Shown here: positions 17,543 to 26,316 of the stretch, piece after piece
Layout of the letters: every line of letters starts with the position of its first letter
How positions within the stretch are numbered: the stretch's first letter is position 1
NCBI GenBank assembly: GCA_947175645.1
Contig: CAMWNP010000022.1
Span: 1-51,035, forward strand
Length of the DNA: 51,035 bases
From: an uncultured Porphyromonadaceae bacterium
GTDB lineage: Bacteria; Bacteroidota; Bacteroidia; Bacteroidales; Muribaculaceae
Direction: 5' to 3'
Position numbers and translations under genes: made by a program
Notes under the pieces: generated by a model
Database searches by the model: none
What the model was told of the DNA's origin: nothing
Seen by the model: the letters and a program-made list of their open reading frames with translations, nothing else

Positions 17543-17578
17543 GTCTAATTATTAGGCAGACTGTCTATTTTTTAGACA
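17543..17578. promoter_or_regulatory. paired dyad operator between two-component and export operons
   Basis: Two dyads lie side by side: GTCTAA-TTA-TTAGGC (17543-17557, one mismatch) and the perfect TGTCTA-N5-TAGACA (17562-17578). Their centres are 20 bp apart, about two helical turns, so bound dimers would face the same side of DNA. Their place in the 162-nt divergent gap makes them candidate sites for the Fis-type response regulator. Confidence 0.6.
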
Positions 17579-17638
17579 AAAAGAAGGTGGTTTTGGATGA
17601 TTTTGACGTTTTCTCCATCATATCGTATCGGGAGTAAC

Positions 17639-17646
17639 TAACTTTG
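17639..17646 (+). promoter_or_regulatory. possible -7 box of the export operon
   Basis: TAACTTTG matches TAnnTTTG and ends 5 nt before the TolC ATG, mirroring the box next to the response regulator. No -33 TTG lies 19-21 nt upstream; a regulator-dependent promoter would explain this, but chance is possible. Confidence 0.35.
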
Positions 17647-17651
17647 CCACC

Positions 17652-18956
17652 ATGAAACTGTTTACAACCATAACAACCGCCATCCTTACTGTCCCGGCCC
17701 TGTTCGGCCAGATGACCCTCAACGACTGTCTGATCTATGCTTCGGAACATTCCCATGACATTATCATAAGCAGACTCAATGTAAGCAAGGCTGAGGCAGA
17801 CAAGCGGATTACAGTCGCGGACATGCTCCCCTACCTGAGTATGTCGTCAAGCGGCAACCTCAGTTTCGGACGTAACATCGACCCGGAAACCAACACTTAC
17901 GACAACAAGCAGACCCTCTCAACAGGATTCGGACTGAATCTGTCATTACCGCTGTTTGACGGATTAGTTCGCTTCAACAACCTGAAGGTGGCGGAGATGG
18001 CCCGTCGCCGCAGGCTGAGTGATGTGGAGATTGAACGTGACCGCATATCCTTTGATGTGATCAAGGCTTTCTACAATGTGGCATATTGCAAAGCGATGGT
18101 TGAACAGATGGAAATGCAACTCCACCGCGACAGCCTTGATCTCGCCGCAACAGTTCATGCTGAAAGACTCGGCACGAAAAGCGGTGCCGACGTTGCCCAG
18201 ATGGAGGCTCTTGTTGCCACCGACCGATTTGAACTGGCCAATCAGAACGGACTTCTGGCAAAAAGTTACTACACCCTTAAAGGGTCAATGGGGATGCCCC
18301 CTGACTCTGCTCCGGTCGATCTGATTTTTGATGCTCCTGAGTTCAATACCGATCCAACGGCAGTAAACCCACGTGTGGAGGAGGCACGTCAGGCATTGCG
18401 TCAGAGCGAGTATGAACTGCGGGCAGCCCGCGGAGCATTTTCTCCCAAAATATCATTAAACGGCGGCATATCAACCTCTTACTACCGTATGTTTGGATCC
18501 GGCGCTTACTCTGCCGGTAGTTTCAGCCGTCAGTGGCATAACAACATGGGTGAATATATAGGATTTTCAGTTAGCATACCGCTGTTCACGGGATTTGCCA
18601 CCACCAACCGGCTGAAACGCGCGAAAATCAATCTGGAAGAAAGCCGCGTGAAACTTGAGAAAACCCGCTACGAGGTGGCACGGGAAACATCCGAGGCAGA
18701 ACTTGACCTGAGGACCGCAACCATAGAACTTGAAGCCGCCGAAAAAAGGCTGGAAGCAGAGCAGGTCGCTTACGATGCAGTACACCGCAGGTATGAACTC
18801 GGAAGTGCATCCGTAATCGACCTCTACACATCAGGGGCTCAACTCGCCACGGCTAAAGCAGCCGTGGAAGGTAAACGCATACAACGTATCATCAGTGATA
18901 TAACTTTAAAATACTACAACGGCGCTAAACTAATCAACAGATGGACAGAGAAATAA
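17652..18956 (+). CDS. TolC-family outer membrane efflux protein
   Basis: The 434-residue protein has a short signal peptide (cut near FGQ, residue 19) and two repeated halves of long coiled helices with beta-strand parts, as in TolC. Examples are DCLIYASEHSHDIIISRLNV near the N-terminus and ARETSEAELDLRTATIELEA in the second half. Conserved landmarks are the LFDGLVRFNNL and LFTGFATTNRLKRA turns and the final YELGSASVIDLYTSGAQL. It forms the outer membrane channel of a tripartite exporter with the next three genes. Its last 16 bp overlap the HlyD-like gene. The divergent two-component system and the dyads at 17543-17578 suggest regulated expression. Confidence 0.92.
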   Translation: MKLFTTITTAILTVPALFGQMTLNDCLIYASEHSHDIIISRLNVSKAEADKRITVADMLPYLSMSSSGNLSFGRNIDPETNTYDNKQTLSTGFGLNLSLPLFDGLVRFNNLKVAEMARRRRLSDVEIERDRISFDVIKAFYNVAYCKAMVEQMEMQLHRDSLDLAATVHAERLGTKSGADVAQMEALVATDRFELANQNGLLAKSYYTLKGSMGMPPDSAPVDLIFDAPEFNTDPTAVNPRVEEARQALRQSEYELRAARGAFSPKISLNGGISTSYYRMFGSGAYSAGSFSRQWHNNMGEYIGFSVSIPLFTGFATTNRLKRAKINLEESRVKLEKTRYEVARETSEAELDLRTATIELEAAEKRLEAEQVAYDAVHRRYELGSASVIDLYTSGAQLATAKAAVEGKRIQRIISDITLKYYNGAKLINRWTEK

Positions 18957-20191
18957 AACAACGCAACCCCATTCTGAAAAAATACGGATGGATAGCCTCG
19001 GTGATCATTATACTGACAGGGATAGCGATTTATGCTGTGGCGGTTTCAGGGAAAACCTCCTGCACCATTGATTCCGAAGCCATCACAACGGGCGAGGTGA
19101 TCCTGGGAGAATTCAACGATAATATCAGGGTCTCAGGCAAGGTTGAGACAGGTGTAACCGTGCAGGTGTCGGCACTTGAGTCAGGGATCGTGGAAAGCCT
19201 TAATGTTGAAGAAGGTGCATTCGTTAATGCAGGTGACATCATTCTAACCCTGCATAACCCGAACCTGCGTCAGCAAATTCTTGACTCGGAATCACAACTT
19301 GCCGAAAAACAGAATATGCTGCGCGATACGGAGATAGCCATGGAAAAAGAAAGGCTCCAGATCAAACAGGATATTCTGGTGGCACGAACCGAACTGAACC
19401 GCAAAAGGCGCGTGGCCCGTCAGCAGGAGAGTCTTTACAATGAAAAACTCACTTCACGCGAGGAATATCTGGTTGCTGAGGAAGATTGCCAACTGGCTGA
19501 GGAAAACTACCGTCTACTCCTGAACAGGGAGCGTCAGGACTCGCTGTACCGGTCGGTCCAACTGGAAATGATGAGGGAAAGCCTCACGAATATGCAGGAA
19601 AATTTCAGGCTCGTTCGTCAACGTGCCGAAAACCTTAACATCCGTGCATCTCACTCCGGACAACTCGGCAGCCTTAACGCGGAACTTGGTCAGAGCATAC
19701 CCTCAGGCATGCAGGTGGGACAGATAAATATCCTTGACAACTACAAAATGACAGCCCGGATCGACGAGCACTATATTGACCGTGTAAGCCCCGGACTGAA
19801 GGCAACAGCCAACCGCAGTAACCGGAAACTGACATTGACGTTGGTAAAGGTTTATCCTGAAGTTTCTGACGGAACCTTCCGTGCTGACTTCTCATTCAAT
19901 GATTCGGTCACGGATAATCTGCGGGTGGGTCAGACCTATTCCATGGACCTCGTTCTCGGAGAACCGACGGAGGCGGTTATGGTTCCGAGGGGAACATTCT
20001 TCCAGTCAAGCGGTGGAAGAAAGGCCTATGTCCTTGATCCTGACGGAAAAAGCGCCACACTGCGCGACATAAGGATAGGGCGTCAGAATCCCCGGTATTT
20101 CGAAGTTCTCGAGGGGCTGCGTCCCGGAGAACAGATTATAACAAGTTCATATCGTAACTTCGGCGACGCCGATGTGATTGAGATAAGGTAA
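18941..20191 (+). CDS. HlyD/MacA-type periplasmic adaptor
   Basis: The 416-residue protein has one N-terminal membrane anchor (about 17-35) and then the adaptor order: a lipoyl-like half (VSGKVETGVTVQVSALESGIV and VEEGAFVNAGDIILTLHNPNL), a long coiled-coil hairpin (about 115-225, rich in Glu, Gln and Arg), the second lipoyl half (NIRASHSGQLGSL) and a beta-barrel/membrane-proximal region (to VLEGLRPGEQIITSS). It bridges the TolC-type channel and the ABC permease. It overlaps the TolC gene by 16 bp and is followed after 21 nt by the ATPase. The short, charged cytoplasmic tail before the anchor fits MacA-like adaptors in Bacteroidetes. Confidence 0.9.
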   Translation: MDREIKQRNPILKKYGWIASVIIILTGIAIYAVAVSGKTSCTIDSEAITTGEVILGEFNDNIRVSGKVETGVTVQVSALESGIVESLNVEEGAFVNAGDIILTLHNPNLRQQILDSESQLAEKQNMLRDTEIAMEKERLQIKQDILVARTELNRKRRVARQQESLYNEKLTSREEYLVAEEDCQLAEENYRLLLNRERQDSLYRSVQLEMMRESLTNMQENFRLVRQRAENLNIRASHSGQLGSLNAELGQSIPSGMQVGQINILDNYKMTARIDEHYIDRVSPGLKATANRSNRKLTLTLVKVYPEVSDGTFRADFSFNDSVTDNLRVGQTYSMDLVLGEPTEAVMVPRGTFFQSSGGRKAYVLDPDGKSATLRDIRIGRQNPRYFEVLEGLRPGEQIITSSYRNFGDADVIEIR

Positions 20192-20212
20192 TTTTGTAAA
20201 ACTAATCATATT

Positions 20213-20896
20213 ATGGAACTGCAAATAAAAAATCTCCGGAAGATATTCCGGACAGACAGCGTAGAGACAGTTGCGCTTAACGACGTATCGTTCACCGTTA
20301 CCGACGGCTCGTTCGTAGCCATCATGGGGCCATCGGGGTGTGGCAAGTCAACTCTGCTGAATATTCTCGGACTGCTCGACAACCCCACCGGCGGACAATA
20401 TCTGCTCGACGGAGAAAGAGTGGATAATCTCAAAGAATCGCAACGCACACGCTATCGCCGTGGGCGCATAGGATTCATCTTCCAGTCATTCAACCTTATA
20501 GAGGAGATGAATATCCGTGACAATATAATGCTTCCTCTTAACAACCTTTCCATCCCTTCCGAGGAAAAGAAAGAACGGGTGGAGATGGCAATGAAACGGA
20601 TGGGTATAGCCCACCGGGCCAACCATTATCCCTCTCAACTCTCAGGAGGTCAGCAACAGAGAGCGGCTATCGCACGTGCCATAGTGGCGCGTCCGGGTCT
20701 GATTCTTGCAGATGAGCCCACAGGTAACCTGGATTCGAAGAACGGACTTGAAGTGATGGAACTTCTATCGGAACTTCACCGCGAGGGGTCTACCGTCATC
20801 ATGGTGACCCACTCCCAGCGTGACGCCACATACGCCGACAGAATAATAAATCTGTTTGACGGAAGCATAGTAGAAACCCTTAACGACCGCCTCTGA
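20213..20896 (+). CDS. ABC transporter ATPase (MacB/LolD type)
   Basis: The 227-residue nucleotide-binding subunit has Walker [10 protein letters not shown] (residues 39-47), Q-loop [10 protein letters not shown], signature LSGGQQQR, Walker [13 protein letters not shown] and the switch His in MVTHSQRD. The sequence fits the MacB/LolD/FtsE class, which powers mechanotransmission by FtsX-type permeases rather than direct transport through the membrane. The permease follows after 2 nt, so the subunits are coupled. It belongs to the four-gene exporter. The substrate could be an antimicrobial peptide, a macrolide or a lipoprotein; the sequence does not say. Confidence 0.95.
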   Translation: MELQIKNLRKIFRTDSVETVALNDVSFTVTDGSFVAIMGPSGCGKSTLLNILGLLDNPTGGQYLLDGERVDNLKESQRTRYRRGRIGFIFQSFNLIEEMNIRDNIMLPLNNLSIPSEEKKERVEMAMKRMGIAHRANHYPSQLSGGQQQRAAIARAIVARPGLILADEPTGNLDSKNGLEVMELLSELHREGSTVIMVTHSQRDATYADRIINLFDGSIVETLNDRL

Positions 20897-20898
20897 TC

Positions 20899-23244
20899 AT
20901 GCTGAAATTCTTTACTTCTGACTTACGGCGCAATATTATTAAGATATTGTGTCTGACAACAGGACTTTCCATAGGTCTGCTCCTGGTGGCACGCATTTAT
21001 TTCGACCAGACATACGACTCTTTTTTTGAAAATTCTGACCGCACATACCTGCTCTATGAGTCATACGAGTATGACGGAAATTACGGTCGCGTTCCAACCG
21101 TGTCCGGGGGATATGCACCCGCATTGAAACGCGATTTTCCGCAAGTGGAGAAAAGCACCCGGTTCCGAATTTTGTCCTATGATTTCATTATGGTTCTGGA
21201 GGATGACCGCAGATTGACAGCGGAAACGGCCTGCTGCGCTGACAGTAACCTGTTTGACATATTCAATGTGGGTGTGACCGGAGGCAATCCCAAGGATATT
21301 CTGGTTACAGCGGGAGAGTGTGTGATTCCCCGCTCATTAGCCGAAAAAATCGGGGGAGACGCAGTTGGCACACGGTTCACTATTCCGGAGTTGAATGATA
21401 ACTCATTGTTCACCATCGCCGGTGTTTACGATGACTTCCCACTGAATTCCACAATCCCGAGGGCTATCTATTTCAGTATGGAAAGTTTTCCTGATTACAC
21501 AAGCGGACGTGACGGGTTTATGGGTAACGACATTTATCACAATTACGTTCGTGTGGCACCCGGAACCACGGTTGACGATATCAATGATGTTCTTAACTCC
21601 ATAATGGTAAAGAATGTGGAGGAGAACATCCGTGAGCAAATTCACCTTGGAGTAAATGCCGGCAAACTGACATCACACCACTCCACAGAGGATTCCATCA
21701 GGATTATGGACAGGATGCTTCTGCTCCTCGCCACCATTCTTCTGTTCGGAGCCGGACTAAATTTTCTCATCATAACAATAGGACAGACAAGCAAGCGCAG
21801 CCGTGAGATGGCTGTCAGAAAATGCTACGGAACGTCTGATTTCCGAATCTTCGCAAGAGTCATGGGAGAGAGCATCTTCTATCTTGCCTTATCAGTGGTG
21901 CTGGCAGTACTTGTAGTGTTCTCTTTCCCCGACTTATGCAACAGACTGCTCGGCTACACTCCCGCGCAACTGTTCACCACAGGGAATGTATGGTGCGTTA
22001 TCACTGCTGTCTGCTTGACATTATTATTGCTCACGGGCGCTGTTCCCGCATGGATTTATTGCCGCACACCTGTTGCAACGGCGTTCAGAGGGAACATTAA
22101 AAGCCGCAGGGGATGGAAACTCGCTCTCTTGTCAGTACAGATGTTTGCATCAGGTGTCCTGATATGTCTGCTGGTGCTCGTTGCCAGGCAATATATGAAA
22201 ATCAGCGAAGTCGACTACGGTTTTGACTATGAAAACACTGTCATGATCAACCTGTCGGGAATCAAGCAGAGCAAGCGTGCGGAAGTGGTATCAGGACTTA
22301 AAAACATCGGTTGCGTTCAGGATTTGACTTCAGCATACAATATTGTTGGAGATGGTTGTTCAGGCAATATGGTTTGGTTAAACACCGACCCCTCGAAATT
22401 CGTTATCGTGGCTGACAACTACTGGGTTAACGGAAACTTCTTCGAACTGATGGGTATGGAGTTCATTCAGGGAGATACCTTCACCGCTGACACGGATTCA
22501 ACCACGCAGCAGGTAATTGTGGAAAAAAGTTTTATAGATGTTCTGGAAAAACTTTCAGGTGAGAGATCTGACAATATTGTTGGCAAGACCTTCTCAATTT
22601 CAGAGCATGATGGTGAATACACCATCTGCGGTGTGGTAAACGACTTGCACCGGGGGGATATATATAGTTCCGATGACCGTGCGGGAGTGTGGTTCCCGAC
22701 ACGTAAGACAGCCTCGGTGCTCTATCTGAAACTTACTGAAATCAATCCGGATAACATGGCAGCGATCCGGGAGTGTGTTGACAGTTTCATTCCTGACAGC
22801 AACATCAATGTCATTACAGTAAAAAGCGGCATAGAAGCAGGTCTGGCACCTGTCCGTGACTTCGCCACTTCCGTTTTCATCGCGGTGTTGGCCATACTGA
22901 TCATAACCCTGATAGGGCTTATAGGCTACACGGGCGATGAAATTCAGAGGCGCGCTAAGGAAATAGCCATACGTAAAGTGACGGGAACATCAGCCATGGG
23001 AATAACCGGACTTTTCGTCCGTGACATTCTTTATGTTGCCATACCGGCTCTCGGTGTGGGTATGGCTGTGGCCGTCATCGCCGGACGCCACTGGCTGTCG
23101 CAGTTCTCCGAACAGGTCACGCTTTCACCACTCTCCATGGGAGCCGGAATTATAGCGCTTCTAATTATTATAGTCACTGTAACGGTCATAAACACCCTTG
23201 GGGTTGCCTCTTCCAATCCGGTGGAGCATCTCAGGAACGAGTAA
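20899..23244 (+). CDS. ABC permease with two FtsX domains
   Basis: The 781-residue permease has two MacB-PCD/FtsX units. Unit one: a helix near residues 12-30, a large periplasmic domain to about 270, then three helices (about 275-395, with GQTSKRSREMAVRKCYGTS before the second). Unit two: a helix near 412-432, a periplasmic domain to about 655, then three helices up to the C-terminus, including ELQR-like EIQRRAKEIAIRKVTGTSA. These REMAVRK and KEIAIRK coupling motifs are typical contact points with the ATPase. Double permeases of this kind need one ATPase dimer. It is the last gene of the export operon; its end faces MsrAB, 33 nt away, with a weak inverted repeat between (23256-23279). Confidence 0.9.
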   Translation: MLKFFTSDLRRNIIKILCLTTGLSIGLLLVARIYFDQTYDSFFENSDRTYLLYESYEYDGNYGRVPTVSGGYAPALKRDFPQVEKSTRFRILSYDFIMVLEDDRRLTAETACCADSNLFDIFNVGVTGGNPKDILVTAGECVIPRSLAEKIGGDAVGTRFTIPELNDNSLFTIAGVYDDFPLNSTIPRAIYFSMESFPDYTSGRDGFMGNDIYHNYVRVAPGTTVDDINDVLNSIMVKNVEENIREQIHLGVNAGKLTSHHSTEDSIRIMDRMLLLLATILLFGAGLNFLIITIGQTSKRSREMAVRKCYGTSDFRIFARVMGESIFYLALSVVLAVLVVFSFPDLCNRLLGYTPAQLFTTGNVWCVITAVCLTLLLLTGAVPAWIYCRTPVATAFRGNIKSRRGWKLALLSVQMFASGVLICLLVLVARQYMKISEVDYGFDYENTVMINLSGIKQSKRAEVVSGLKNIGCVQDLTSAYNIVGDGCSGNMVWLNTDPSKFVIVADNYWVNGNFFELMGMEFIQGDTFTADTDSTTQQVIVEKSFIDVLEKLSGERSDNIVGKTFSISEHDGEYTICGVVNDLHRGDIYSSDDRAGVWFPTRKTASVLYLKLTEINPDNMAAIRECVDSFIPDSNINVITVKSGIEAGLAPVRDFATSVFIAVLAILIITLIGLIGYTGDEIQRRAKEIAIRKVTGTSAMGITGLFVRDILYVAIPALGVGMAVAVIAGRHWLSQFSEQVTLSPLSMGAGIIALLIIIVTVTVINTLGVASSNPVEHLRNE

Positions 23245-23277
23245 GACGGTTTCCGGACGATTTTCCTGAAAAATCCG

Positions 23278-24243
23278 TCACTTCACATACTTCACATAAT
23301 CGCCATACCCTTCGGCCTCCATCCGGTCGAGGGGTATGAATTTTAAGGAGGCGCTATTGATGCAATAGCGCAGTCCTCCCTCACTGCGTGGTCCGTCGGG
23401 AAAAACATGTCCCAGATGCGAACCGGATCGTGCTGATCTGACTTCAGTGCGTTTCATACCGTGTGAGAAATCCTCATGTTCAGAAATAACATCGGAGGAA
23501 ATCGGGCGTGTGAAGGCCGGCCAGCCACATCCTGAGTCATATTTATCAGTTGACACGAACAGTGGCTCTCCCGTGGTTATGTCAACATATATCCCCGGGG
23601 AAAACTGATGGTCGTATTCATTTGAGAACGGCCGTTCTGTGGCACCCTCCTGAGTGACCATCCACTGAAGGGGAGTAAGTTGCCGGCGAAGGGTTGCATC
23701 GTCCGGACGTACATACTTGTGTGCGGCATCAGGGCATATTTTCCCGGTGTGACGCGCCTTGTCGAAAAGCACCGGGCTTACATGGCAATATCCTCCGGGG
23801 TTCTTGTCAAGATAATCCTGAAGATATTGCTCGGCCGGATAGAAATTCACCAGTGGTCCGCGTTCAATGGCAAGACGTCCGCCCAACCGGTTGTCAAGGT
23901 CATCAAGGATATTGTCAATCACAGGTTTATCGGCCGGATCGGTATAATAAATGCCGGTTCTGTACTGCGTGCCATGGTCACCCCCCTGACGGTTTACTGA
24001 AACCGGGTCAACCGCCTGCAGATAGAGTCCGGTCAATTCAGGTAAGGTGACGCACTCCGGGTCATAATCAACCTTTACGGTTTCGGCAGCGTCTGTAAGA
24101 CCTGTGCATACCTCTTTATAAGTTGGATCAGCCACCCTGCTGTTGGCATAGCCGCTTATCGCTTCCGTAACCCCCGGAACAAGCGAGAACAGATGCTGGA
24201 TACCCCAGAAACATCCTCCCGCAAAATATATTGTCTTTATCAT
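23278..24243 (-). CDS. msrAB: bifunctional methionine sulfoxide reductase MsrA-MsrB
   Basis: The 321-residue fusion repairs oxidised methionine. MsrA occupies about 1-150: GGCFWG with catalytic Cys11 and the SGYANS and [10 protein letters not shown] motifs act on the S-sulfoxide. MsrB occupies about 165-321: [24 protein letters not shown] and [11 protein letters not shown] with catalytic Cys294 act on the R-sulfoxide. The two CxxC pairs that bind zinc in many MsrB proteins are absent. There is no signal peptide, so it should be cytoplasmic. It is convergent with the export operon and divergent from the MscS gene; no clear Bacteroidetes promoter was seen upstream of it. Confidence 0.95.
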   Translation of the reverse strand: MIKTIYFAGGCFWGIQHLFSLVPGVTEAISGYANSRVADPTYKEVCTGLTDAAETVKVDYDPECVTLPELTGLYLQAVDPVSVNRQGGDHGTQYRTGIYYTDPADKPVIDNILDDLDNRLGGRLAIERGPLVNFYPAEQYLQDYLDKNPGGYCHVSPVLFDKARHTGKICPDAAHKYVRPDDATLRRQLTPLQWMVTQEGATERPFSNEYDHQFSPGIYVDITTGEPLFVSTDKYDSGCGWPAFTRPISSDVISEHEDFSHGMKRTEVRSARSGSHLGHVFPDGPRSEGGLRYCINSASLKFIPLDRMEAEGYGDYVKYVK

Positions 24244-24355
24244 AAGTACTTGTAAATTATTGATTTTTCATCTTTTCTGTATTAACATACATTGATTTGA
24301 TATTGTTGAGAACCTCATTAATATAAATGTCATACATAAATGTCACTTATTGAAC

Positions 24356-24386
24356 TTGATTTTTAAAAACTTTTATGTTAACTTTG
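24356..24386 (+). promoter_or_regulatory. Bacteroidetes-type promoter of the MscS gene
   Basis: TTG (24356-24358), a 20-nt spacer and TAACTTTG (24379-24386) match the TTG-N20-TAnnTTTG consensus. The start ATG is 28 nt downstream of the -7 box. Two direct copies of ATAAATGTCA (24323-24332 and 24336-24345), 13 bp apart, lie just upstream and might bind a regulator. Confidence 0.75.
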
Positions 24387-24414
24387 TGACACCAACAACT
24401 ATTATGCCTTACAA

Positions 24415-26232
24415 ATGAGAATATTTCGATTCCTGTTTTTCATTGTCCTGATTATCAGTCCGTTACTCAATGCGGAAGCGCAGTTGCTTGAGAAGGCCGG
24501 ACAACTCATACACACAACATTCAACGGTTCCGGGAATGATTCAGTCATTGTAGAAAATCACATTATTTCAGATTCCGCACGTCTGCAAGAGTTGGAACTT
24601 CAACTTCAGGAGATGAAACTGAACGAGATTCTGCTCCGGACCGAACTTGACAAAGCGGTTAACCTTAACAGTTCGGCGGATTCCATACGACTGGCCGAAC
24701 AGAAGTTGCGGGTTGACTCCCTGCGCGAACACACCCAGGGCGTTCCGGTGGTTGTTGACGGTGACACTCTGTTCTCGCTCTATGCCAACCGTGGAGGCTA
24801 CTCGGCTTTAGACCGCGCTACAATGGTTAGCGACAACATCCTGAAGATTGCCCACGACAGAAAGATGCGCAACGACACCATCCATGCCCTTGAAACTGAC
24901 GGTTACACCGACATAATGTACGGCGACAAAGTAATTCTCAGCCTCACGGACAATGACGCCTTATGGCAGAACACTACACGCAAGGAACTGGCGCAGGAAT
25001 ATATTCCGTTGCTTGACAGCAAAATAAGCGAATTGCGCGAAGGGCATAGCATCAAGGAAATATTAATCCGTGCCGGGCTGTTCATCCTTGTACTCGCCGT
25101 TCAGTATCTCCTGTTCAAACTGACCAACTATCTTTTCCGGAAATTGCGTGCCCATATCCTTCGCTTCCAGGAGAACAGGCTTCACCCAATATTCATACGC
25201 GATTACGAACTTCTTAACAAGGAACAGCAGGGAAAGATACTCATCTTCCTGAGCAATCTGGTACGCTACTTCATTATTTTCATTCAGTTGACATTCAGTG
25301 TGCCTATTCTGTTCGCCATCTTCCCTCAGACAGAGAAACTCGCCCTGAAAATATTCCTCTATATCCTTGAACCGATAAAGATGATATTCACCGCCGTGGT
25401 CGAATACATCCCCAATCTTTTCATAATCATCATTATATGGCTATGCATAAAGTATCTTATCAAAGGTATCAGATACATAGCCCGTGAGATTGAAAACGAG
25501 AAACTGAAGATATCCGGTTTTTATCCTGACTGGGCGCGCCCCACGTTCAACATAGTGCGCTTCCTGCTCTATGCCTTCATGATAGCGATGATATATCCTT
25601 ATCTTCCCGGCTCTGATTCCGGCGTATTTCAGGGTATATCGGTGTTCGTAGGTCTAATAATTTCCTTAGGGTCAAGTACCGTCATCGGCAATATCATCGC
25701 CGGACTGGTGATCACCTACATGCGTCCGTTCAAATTAGGTGACCGCATACGCCTTAATGACACCACCGGCAACGTGATTGAGAAAACGCCGTTCGTCACC
25801 CGTCTGCGCACCACCAAAAACGAGGTTGTTACCATCCCCAACTCATTCATCATGTCGTCACACACGGTGAACTTCAGCGAATCGGCGCGTCAGTTCGGAC
25901 TTATCATCCACACCACTGTAACCATCGGCTACGACGCACCGTGGCGTCAGGTTCATCAGTTGCTCATCAATGCCGCACGCATGACACCGGGGGTACTCGA
26001 GCATCCCAAGCCGTTCGTACTGGAGACCGAACTGCAGGACTATTACCCATGCTACCAGATAAACGCTTACATCAAGGATGCTGACAAAATCGGAGATATC
26101 ATGACTGCACTCCATCAGAACATTCAGGACATTTTCAACGAGGCGGGAGTGGAAATAATGTCGCCCCACTACTATGCGAAGCGTGACGGCAGTGAGTCGA
26201 CCATTCCGCAGGAGTATCGAAACGCTGACTGA
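24415..26232 (+). CDS. MscS-family mechanosensitive channel with exported N-terminal domain
   Basis: The 605-residue protein starts with a signal peptide (cut near AEA, residue 23), a periplasmic coiled region (about 45-105) and further polar sequence, then several membrane helices from about 218 on. The core (about 400-520) is MscS: the pore helix region with GLIISLGSSTVIGNIIAGLVI, then RPFKLGDRIRLND, which opens the beta domain, and TIPNSFIMSSHTVNFS. The C-terminal vestibule domain ends near residue 590. MscS channels release solutes at hypo-osmotic shock. The large exported N-terminus is larger than in E. coli MscS (286 residues) and resembles MscM/MscK-like proteins. It has its own promoter and is followed by a Ca2+ ATPase gene after 84 nt. 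Confidence 0.9.
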   Translation: MRIFRFLFFIVLIISPLLNAEAQLLEKAGQLIHTTFNGSGNDSVIVENHIISDSARLQELELQLQEMKLNEILLRTELDKAVNLNSSADSIRLAEQKLRVDSLREHTQGVPVVVDGDTLFSLYANRGGYSALDRATMVSDNILKIAHDRKMRNDTIHALETDGYTDIMYGDKVILSLTDNDALWQNTTRKELAQEYIPLLDSKISELREGHSIKEILIRAGLFILVLAVQYLLFKLTNYLFRKLRAHILRFQENRLHPIFIRDYELLNKEQQGKILIFLSNLVRYFIIFIQLTFSVPILFAIFPQTEKLALKIFLYILEPIKMIFTAVVEYIPNLFIIIIIWLCIKYLIKGIRYIAREIENEKLKISGFYPDWARPTFNIVRFLLYAFMIAMIYPYLPGSDSGVFQGISVFVGLIISLGSSTVIGNIIAGLVITYMRPFKLGDRIRLNDTTGNVIEKTPFVTRLRTTKNEVVTIPNSFIMSSHTVNFSESARQFGLIIHTTVTIGYDAPWRQVHQLLINAARMTPGVLEHPKPFVLETELQDYYPCYQINAYIKDADKIGDIMTALHQNIQDIFNEAGVEIMSPHYYAKRDGSESTIPQEYRNAD

Positions 26233-26316
26233 TACATTTCTCCAAAACATTCCGCAAATCTCTTTCAGGTAAAATAAAAATATTAATTTTGCAATTAAAT
26301 AAACCACAAACATACT

